A DNA stretch of 20,000 nt from Symbiodinium natans (lineage: Eukaryota; Sar; Dinophyceae; Suessiales; Symbiodiniaceae), in NCBI GenBank assembly GCA_905221605.1, contig CAJNDS010002768.1:650001-670000 (forward strand). The letters are read 5' to 3'. Below, piece by piece: positions 14,890 to 20,000 of this stretch. Under the pieces are notes generated by a model. That model made no database searches. It was not told the DNA's origin and worked only from the letters and a program-made list of their open reading frames with translations. Position 1 is the stretch's first letter. Each line of letters begins with the position of its first letter. Position numbers and translations under genes: made by a program.

Positions 14890-15131
14890 TTTAGGGTTTA
14901 GGGTCTTAGGGTTTAGGGTTTAGGGTTTAGGGTTTAGGGTTTAGGGTTTAGGGTTTAGGGTTTAGGGTTTAGGGTTTAGGGTTTAGGGTTTAGGGTTTAG
15001 GGTTTAGGGTTTAGGGTTTAGGGTTTAGGGTTTAGGGTTTAGGGTTTAGGGTTTAGGGTTTAGGGTTTAGGGTTTAGGGTTTAGGGTTTAGGGTTTAGGG
15101 TTTAGGGTTTAGGGTTTAGGGTTTAGGGTTC
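14890..15131 (+). repeat. Long TTTAGGG array
   Basis: About 34 G-strand heptamers, perfect apart from one TCTTAGGG early on. It joins junction sequence E2 at its right end. Confidence 0.97.
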
Positions 15132-15203
15132 AGCATCTCAAGTCCGAGCATTCACTAGTCAAGCAGCTTGTCAAGCGTTGGAAAAAAAACCCACCCACCC
15201 AAG
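15131..15203 (+). repeat. Array-junction sequence E, copy E2
   Basis: It begins CAGCATCTCAAGTCCGAGCA, then CACTAG and GGAAAAAAAACCCACC. It is homologous to 3731-3808 and, like it, lies directly after a G-strand array and upstream of a G-tract plus tandem repeat. Confidence 0.7.
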
Positions 15204-15318
15204 AAACCCATAACATTGAGAAAATACAAAGTTCACTCAATACATTCCCAGTAGTTAGTTTTTAACGGACCCAAAACCCGAAATCTAATTTAAGGCCCAC
15301 AATAGGCCCTTTATGCTC

Positions 15319-15330
15319 TTAGGGCCCTAA
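15319..15330. other. Strand-switch palindrome TTAGGGCCCTAA
   Basis: A perfect 12-bp palindrome in which a G-strand telomere-type unit is fused head-on to a C-strand unit, followed by one more CCCTA. Confidence 0.7.
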
Positions 15331-15354
15331 ACCCTACGGTTTAGAAGCCCCTAT

Positions 15355-15470
15355 CGGTGAAGGCTCGGTTTTGGTCAAAAATCCAGAAAACGAGAGGCCA
15401 CCCAGAACCGTCGATTTCAGTACTAAAAAATCGCATTTTTAATAGGGGCCGGGCCGATCCTGGGGTCCCC
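15355..15470 (-). repeat. Repeat F, inverted partial copy F3
   Basis: The reverse complement matches the 3' third of F1 (about 13976-14088): CCAGGATCGGCC, TTAAAAATGCGATTTTT, GAAATCGACGG, CTCGTTTTCTGG, GACCAAAACCGAGCC. It ends directly at the G-tract. Confidence 0.85.
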
Positions 15471-15545
15471 TGGTGGGGGGGGGGGTGGGGGGGGGGGTGG
15501 GGGGGTTGGGGGGGGTGGGGGTGGGGGGGGTGGGGGGGGGGTGGG
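15471..15545 (+). repeat. Interrupted G-tract
   Basis: About 75 bp of G broken by single T residues, closely resembling the tract at 3822-3927. Frames across it encode polyglycine or, on minus, polyproline, and are not genes. Confidence 0.9.
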
Positions 15546-15555
15546 CTGAGAGGCG

Positions 15556-16094
15556 CCGTTGCCGACTTTTGAGGCCGAAAACTTCCCGTTGCCGACTTTT
15601 GAGGCCCCGAAAACTTCCCGTTGCCGACTTTTGGGGTTCCGAAATTCACCGTTGCCGACTTTTGAGGCCCCGAAATTCACCGTTGCCGACTTTTGAGGCC
15701 GAAAACTTCCCGCTGCCGACTTTTGAGGCCCCGAAAACTTCCCGTTGCCGACTTTTGAGGCCGAAAACTTCCCGTTGCCGACTTTTGGGACCCCGAAATT
15801 CACCGTTGCCGACTTTTGAGGCCGAAAACTTCCCGTTGCCGACTTTTGAGGCCCCGAAAACTTCCCGTTGCCGACTTTGGGGTTCCGAAATTCACTGTTG
15901 CCGACTTTTGAGGCCCCGAAATTCACCGTTGCCGACTTTTGAGGCCCCGAAATTCACCGTTGCCGACTTTTGGGCCCCGAAATTCACCGTTGCCGACTTT
16001 TGAGGCCGAAAACTTCCCGTTGCCGACTTTTGAGGCCGAAAACTTCCCGTTGCCGACTTTTGAGGCCGAAAACTTCCCGTTGCCGACTTTTGAA
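15556..16094. repeat. 30-32-bp minisatellite, 18 units
   Basis: Each unit starts GTTGCCGACTTTTGAGGCC and ends either GAAAACTTCCC (short and long forms) or GAAATTCACC. The three variants follow an ordered pattern, with short, long, then one or more F-type units recurring from 15558, 15685, 15806. That implies duplication of multi-unit blocks. The last unit breaks at 16090 into a TTAGGG remnant. Open frames of 167-176 codons on both strands result from stop-free units and are not supported as genes. Confidence 0.95.
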
Positions 16095-16121
16095 TTAGGG
16101 TTTAAATACCCTAAGATAAAG

Positions 16122-16361
16122 AGGTTTAGGGTTTAGGGTTTAGGGTTTAGGGTTTAGGGTTTAGGGTTTAGGGTTTAGGGTTTAGGGTTTAGGGTTTAGG
16201 GTTTAGGGTTTAGGGTTTAGGGTTTAGGGTTTAGGGTTTAGGGTTAGGGTTTAGGGTTTAGGGTTAGGGTTTAGGGTTTAGGGTTTAGGGTTTAGGGTTT
16301 AGGGTTTAGGGTTTAGGGTTTAGGGTTTAGGGTTTAGGGTTTAGGGTTTAGGGTTTAGGGT
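16122..16361 (+). repeat. Long TTTAGGG array
   Basis: About 34 G-strand units, including two TTAGGG hexamers (near 16243 and 16262) spaced 20 bp apart. Confidence 0.97.
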
Positions 16362-16387
16362 CAGACCTGGGCAAACACTGAGCTTTC

Positions 16388-16428
16388 GGGGGGAAGGGCG
16401 GGGGGGACAGAGGGGGGGGGGGGGGGGT
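16388..16428 (+). repeat. G-rich tract
   Basis: G-runs of 6, 7 and about 16 separated by short AAG, C and ACAGA interruptions. Confidence 0.85.
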
Positions 16429-16437
16429 TCTTGAGGC

Positions 16438-16528
16438 AGGGTTTAGGGTTGAGGGTTGAGGGTTTAGGGTTTAGGTTAGGGTTTAGGGTTCAGGGGGGGG
16501 GGGGAACCCTAAACCCTAAACCCTAACC
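16438..16528. repeat. Converging telomere-type arrays around a G12 run
   Basis: G-strand units (16438-16492) end in a run of about twelve G (16493-16504), directly followed by C-strand units (16505-16528). The orientation reverses without any other spacer. Confidence 0.9.
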
Positions 16529-16625
16529 GAATCCCACAAACTCAGCCCAGGGCTTGCTTTGGGCGTGGTGACCAGGGGTGCGGCACGCAACTGTCGCGGC
16601 GGGTCGCGCCTGGCGTTTCGAGTTT

Positions 16626-16850
16626 GAGGTTTAGGGTCAAGGGTTAAGGGTTTAGGGTTTAGGGTTTGGGGTTTGGGGTTTCGGGTTGAGGGGTTGAGTG
16701 ATTCGGGTTGAGGGGTTCAGGGTTTGGGGTTTTGAGGGTTCAGGGTTTAGGGTTTAGTGATTAGGATTGAGGGGCTTAGGGTTTAGGGTTTGGGGTTTGG
16801 GGTTTAGGGCTTAGGGTTTGGGGTGCGGGGTTGGGGGTTGGGGGCTTAGG
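16626..16850 (+). repeat. Degenerate G-strand block
   Basis: A mixture of TTTAGGG, TTTGGGG, TTGAGGGG, TTCAGGG and TTTCGGG units of varying length with short non-repeat words. This is an old, decayed array. Confidence 0.8.
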
Positions 16851-16938
16851 GACCAAAAGTTCGGGCCCCTCCCCCCTCCCCACCTTGGCTTAGAAGGCAG
16901 GCCATGGGCCACACCAGCCTGAGGGCGGATTTTTGATG

Positions 16939-17146
16939 TTTAGGGTTTAGGGTTTAGGGTTTAGGGTTTAGGGTTTAGGGTTTAGGGTTTAGGGTTTAGG
17001 GTTTAGGGTTTAGGGTTTAGGGTTTAGGGTTTAGGGTTAGGTTTAGGGTTTAGGGTTTAGGGTTTAGGGTTTAGGGTTTAGGGTTTAGGGTTTAGGGTTT
17101 AGGGTTTAGGGTTTAGGGTTTAGGGTTTAGGGTTTAGGGTTCAGGG
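16939..17146 (+). repeat. Long TTTAGGG array
   Basis: About 29 G-strand units, with one TTAGG deletion variant near 17036 and TTCAGGG at the right end. Confidence 0.97.
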
Positions 17147-17371
17147 CTGTCAAGAGACGATGTGGAGGTGTTGGAGCAAAAGGTGTGGCGGAACTTGTGT
17201 GGCTCCATTTCCTTCTGAGGGAACTCGTACATGGGTCCACTTTGATTGAAGAAGAAGCAGACCAATGCTCTTCGCCACACCTGAACCCCAAAAATTCCAG
17301 GTCCCCCCCCCTCAACCCTAAGCACACCAAAGCGGCTCGCCATGCCTTTTGGGAAGTTTTTAGGGGTTTGG
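17147..17371. other. Spacer with possible coding remnant
   Basis: The plus frame from 17147 to a TGA at 17216-17218 (23 codons) uses mostly G/C-ending codons and reads like a protein end. It starts right at the array and has no recognisable identity. Other frames here (17185-17385 plus, 17127-17330 minus) run into telomere-like sequence. Confidence 0.2.
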
Positions 17372-17411
17372 AGTTTCGGGTTTAGGGGATTTAGGGGTTT
17401 GGGGTTTAGTG
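17372..17411 (+). repeat. Degenerate TTTAGGG block
   Basis: TTTCGGG, TTTAGGGGA and TTTGGGG units over 40 bp. Confidence 0.7.
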
Positions 17412-17604
17412 TCAGTCGTGCTTTGGTCGACCAAAGACAAGCGTGACCCGGAAAGCCACTAAAGCCTAAACCTTACAGCCTCTCAACCGTAAACACAAGA
17501 CTTAAGCCTCTCAACCCTGAAGGCTGACCGGGCAACCCAGTTCTCTATATGTAAAAGACCCCCCCCCCCACTCCCCCCCCACCCCGCCTCTATCGTAGCA
17601 CCGA

Positions 17605-17714
17605 GACCCTACGCCCTAAGCCCCAAACCCCAAACCCCAAACCCTAAGCCCTAATCCCTATAAACCCTAAACCCTAAACCCTAAATCCTAAATCCTAAAC
17701 CCTAAACCCTCAAC
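17605..17714 (-). repeat. CCCTAAA array with CCCCAAA variants
   Basis: About fifteen C-strand units. CCCCAAA is repeated three times at the left and TCCTAAA twice in the middle. It is preceded by C-tracts (17560-17584). Confidence 0.9.
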
Positions 17715-17806
17715 CTTGCCAGTGAACCTTGAGTTCGAAGCCCTGTGAAAGCCTGAAAACCACGCCTGGGGCGATGCCAGTGGCCGGCTTGGGACAGGAG
17801 CACCTG

Positions 17807-17880
17807 GTTTAGGATTTAGGGATTACGGTTTAGGTTTTGGGTTTAGGGTTCACTAGGGTTGAGGGGGTAGGGTTCAGGGT
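17807..17880 (+). repeat. Degenerate G-strand block
   Basis: TTTAGGAT, TTTAGGG, TTGGGTTTAGGG and TTGAGGG words over about 75 bp. Confidence 0.7.
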
Positions 17881-17999
17881 GTACTTTACTCCCCCCGCGG
17901 CCCCAACCTCACCCGGACGACTCTACCTTTGGGAGTTTCCCTCTGATGTCGGGCCATGTACGGCATGGTGGGGGGAGCTATGGAATTTGAAGCTGATAC

Positions 18000-18045
18000 C
18001 CCAAACCCTAAACCCTAATTAAACCGAAACCCTAAACCCTGAACC
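18000..18045 (-). repeat. Short CCCTAAA array
   Basis: Five to six C-strand units with an ATTAAACCG interruption. Confidence 0.85.
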
Positions 18046-18490
18046 CAGCACATGGGTTTAGGATTTGGATTTTAGGGGTTACGTGGTTTGTGAGATGGCA
18101 CAGAAAGCTGTGAAGGTTGGGATGCAGACCAGCTGCGAAAGCTTCGTGCATTGCGAAGAGCAGGGCCATCGAACACTTTAAGCCTACCCCGCGCCGTCTT
18201 CGGCGGCAAAACCGCCCTGACCTATTCCTTTTAGGGTTTAGGCCTAAACTGAACCCAACCGCCTGCTTCTGACATACTTCCTCCATGTAGGAGCTGAGGG
18301 TTCTTTCGCCCTGGTGGACGCTACCCCACACTGAGCAGGATTCGGCGAGGAGTGGCCAACTCCAGTACCCATCATTCCCAGATCTTGGGAAGGGTTTCGA
18401 GGGCCCAAGGGTCTAAGCGGTCTAGTCCCAGGGGTCCCACTGGCACCCCCCAATTGAACCCCGCAGTCGAGGGGCTTGAGCGCCACTGTA
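18046..18490. other. Spacer without convincing gene
   Basis: A 99-codon minus frame (18032-18331) contains a decayed telomere-type unit in its middle (18232-18247) and ends in another. Its C-terminal third is more coding-like but unrecognised. No RNA gene was seen. Confidence 0.4.
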
Positions 18491-18627
18491 GGGGGGTAGG
18501 GAATGAAGGAATGGGGTACACCCTATATAATCCCTTAAAGGGTATGTATAAGGGGATATAGGGTCCCTAAACCCTAAAACCCTAAAACCCTAAACCCTAA
18601 ACCCTAAACCCTACTAACCAACAGAAA
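18491..18627. mobile_element. Family C element, copy C2, containing a telomere-type array
   Basis: The left part (TAGGGAATGAAGG, ACCCTATATAATCCC, GGGTATGTATAAGGGG) follows copy C1 in order. The right terminal sequence CTACTAACCAACAG (18612-18625) matches GCTAACCAACAG of C1. Between them, where C1 has GGACTTCATCCTCCACTCCC, there is a CCCTAAA array (18564-18613) including two CCCTAAAA octamers. The array therefore lies within the element's right arm. Confidence 0.65.
18564..18613 (-). repeat. CCCTAAA array inside family C copy C2
   Basis: Seven C-strand units, two of them CCCTAAAA. The flanks on both sides belong to the same palindromic element. Confidence 0.9.
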
Positions 18628-18641
18628 GTTTAGGGTTTAGA
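18628..18641 (+). repeat. Two TTTAGGG units after copy C2
   Basis: GTTTAGGGTTTAGAGG follows the element's right end in the orientation opposite to the array inside it. Confidence 0.6.
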
Positions 18642-18729
18642 GGGACATTGACATGGACACCCAATGCTGCCTGCCTTCTTCACCGTGAGCATCTGCACGT
18701 GCCGACGCCTGCAGGAGAACTTTAGACTG

Positions 18730-18797
18730 GCACTTTAGGCTTTAGGCTTCAGGCTTTAGACTTTAGAGTTTAGGGTTTAGGGTTTTGGGTTTTGGGT
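18730..18797 (+). repeat. TTTAGGC/TTTAGAC variant block
   Basis: CTTTAGG, TTTAGGC, TTCAGGC and TTTAGAC units precede two TTTAGGG and two TTTTGGG units. This is a degenerate G-strand array. Confidence 0.75.
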
Positions 18798-18922
18798 CTA
18801 GAGTAGGGACATGGAATAAACTGCATTCGAAGCCCAGGAAGAGCCCGCGAAGTCTTGTCTCTGAGATCTGGCCCATGCCAGAATAGGATCCACCTGTATA
18901 TTCCGAGTTTCGGGTATAGGTT

Positions 18923-19010
18923 GGGATGTTCCCCCTTATACTAGCAGTCCTTGGGCTCTAGTACCCCCTTTTGTAATCCCTACTACCAGGAAGGACTGTT
19001 TTAGAGTCCT
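18923..19010. mobile_element. Family A palindromic element, copy A2 (right arm decayed)
   Basis: Its first 30 bp (18923-18952) are identical to the reverse complement of the right end of A1, through ACTAGCAGTCCTT. The centre (TAGTACCCCC, TTGTAATCCCTA) also matches A1 almost exactly. The right arm retains AAGGACTGTT but has lost the terminal AAGGGGGAACATCCC. The orientation is inverted relative to A1. Confidence 0.75.
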
Positions 19011-19196
19011 CCATACGCCCGGCAAGAAACCCTGAAACCCTGAAACTAGAAGCACCTGAAAATTCTGGAAAGATCACAGAGCCCTCAAACTCCCATCCTC
19101 GCTCTCCAGAACATGAACCCTTGCAACCCTAAAAACCCACCCTAGACAATTGAAACTCGAAACCCCACACCCCAACCCCCAACCCCCAAACCGGAA
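19011..19196. other. Spacer, nothing recognised
   Basis: Mixed C-rich DNA with occasional CCCTGAA and CCCCAAC words. No gene or RNA gene was recognised. Confidence 0.45.
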
Positions 19197-19245
19197 ACCC
19201 TAAACCCTAAACCCTAGACCCTAAACCCTAAACCCTAAACCCTAA
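19197..19245 (-). repeat. CCCTAAA array
   Basis: Seven C-strand units with one CCCTAGA variant, preceded by degenerate CCCCCAA units. Confidence 0.93.
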
Positions 19246-19376
19246 AGCTGCTTCTCCCAAGCCCCAGCAATTGCGACGACGTGCCTTGTCTGGCACATCC
19301 TCCGCCGCTCCTGGCGCTTGGTATCGGGGTTGACAGGATCATAGGGTTCTTAAGGGAAGGGGGGGTTCAGGGAAGA

Positions 19377-19404
19377 AACCCTAAACCCTAAACCCTTAAA
19401 CCCC
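19377..19404 (-). repeat. Short CCCTAAA array
   Basis: Three to four C-strand units ending in CCCTTAAACCCC. Confidence 0.85.
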
Positions 19405-19445
19405 TCTGTCATATATACATATATCTTGAAAACTGAAAACCTAAT

Positions 19446-19645
19446 GAATTCGTCGGCAAGGCCCAAAGGCCCAATTTGGGCCTTCAATTCGCCGGCAGGG
19501 CCCAATTTGGGCTAAACCTTCATGTAATGAACTTCGTCGGCAAGGCCAAAAATGGGCCTTGCCAACGAATTTGGGCCTTAGATTCGTCGGCAAGGCCCAA
19601 TTTGGGCTCGTCGGCATCAATTTGTGCCTTAAATTCTTTGGCAGC
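19446..19645. repeat. Palindrome-bearing degenerate tandem repeat (TTCGTCGGCAAGG...)
   Basis: Five to six irregular units combine AATTCGTCGGCAAGGCCC with the palindrome GGCCCAATTTGGGCC (19468-19482). One pair of units is in opposite orientation, forming 15-bp arms with one mismatch at 19533-19547/19555-19569 around a 7-bp spacer. No coding potential was recognised. Confidence 0.8.
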
Positions 19646-20000
19646 AGGGTTTAGGGTTTCAGGGCTTCAGGGCCTGAGATTTAGGGTTCAGGGCAGGCCT
19701 GAAGTTTAGGGTTTCAGGGCTGCAGTGTCTAAGGTTTAGGGCGTCAGGGCCGCAAGGATTGGGGTTTAGGGTTTCAGACCTGAGATTTAAGGTTTCAGGG
19801 CCTCCGGCCTGGGGTTTTGGGTTTCAGGGGCTGAGGTTTAGGGTTTCAGGGCTTCAGGCCTGGGGTTTAGGGCTGCAGAGCCTGGAGTTTTAGGGCCACA
19901 AGCCCTGGTCTAGGGTTTCGGGGTCCAAGGCAGAAAGTGTAGGGCTTCAGGGCCTCAAAGGCCGGAAGTAGGGTTTCAGGACTTCAGGCCTGGGGTTTGG
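19646..20000 (+). repeat. Hybrid telomere-like minisatellite
   Basis: A composite unit of roughly 28-38 bp (GTTTAGGGTTTCAGGGCTTC, then AGGCCTGGG) recurs about ten times, with heavy divergence, to the window end. Telomere-type words are embedded in a longer period. The array continues past the window. Confidence 0.75.

Noticed and set aside
15423-16003. Long open frames of 167-176 codons
   Set aside because: They read the 30-32-bp minisatellite and the G-tract, and unit-length changes shift the frame without consequence because no unit contains a stop.
18032-18331. 99-codon minus-strand frame with a hydrophobic stretch
   Set aside because: It contains one telomere-type remnant inside and another at its end, and I recognise no family. 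Part of it could be an exon, but this cannot be supported.

Overview
This is a eukaryotic, almost gene-free, repeat-dominated window. Its most conspicuous component is the telomere-type heptamer TTTAGGG (CCCTAAA on the other strand). It occurs as more than forty separate blocks and, by eye, makes up about a quarter of the 20 kb. TTTAGGG telomeres are known from land plants, many green algae, dinoflagellates and some apicomplexans such as Eimeria and Toxoplasma. The many interstitial blocks, G-tracts, absence of dense genes and a GC3-rich coding fragment suggest an alveolate or algal nuclear genome, with a dinoflagellate my first guess. No diagnostic gene is present, so the organism is not established. 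I see no bacterial-type operons, tRNA, rRNA or CRISPR array.

Layout. 1-3.7 kb: short single-copy-looking segments of 60-450 bp separated by arrays on either strand, with a 97-bp near-perfect palindrome (887-983). 3.73-4.93 kb: a module with a long G-tract, a 21-bp tandem repeat in both orientations, and the only convincing coding-like fragment (minus strand, 4192-4581). 4.96-10.6 kb: long arrays alternating with spacers that hold further palindromic elements (6472-6575, 6845-7016, 8513-8647, 8969-9058). 10.7-11.0 kb: a 75/77-bp duplication. 11.0-12.8 kb: a minisatellite of about 40 units of 42 bp with a higher-order period near 775 bp. 12.87-13.02 kb: a dense nest of hairpins abutting a telomere-type array. 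13.3-14.7 kb: a ~377-bp tandem duplication and GGTCCCAG-rich DNA. 14.74-14.89 kb: a second hairpin nest abutting another array. 15.13-16.1 kb: a module parallel to the one at 3.73 kb (related junction sequence, G-tract, then a 30-32-bp tandem repeat). 16.1-20 kb: arrays, degenerate arrays, further copies of two palindromic families (18491-18627 and 18923-19010), a palindromic 31-bp-type repeat (19446-19645) and a hybrid telomere-like minisatellite to the window end.

No genes can be seen working together. The most interesting signal is structural. There are four small families of palindromic, MITE-like elements (called A-D here), and two of them share core sequence. One copy (family C, 18.5 kb) has a telomere-type array inside its right arm. 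Strongly self-complementary segments end exactly where telomere-type arrays begin, and two arrays share a homologous downstream flank. Together these suggest repeated insertion or capture of telomeric DNA at breaks or hairpins, which is inference from sequence arrangement only.
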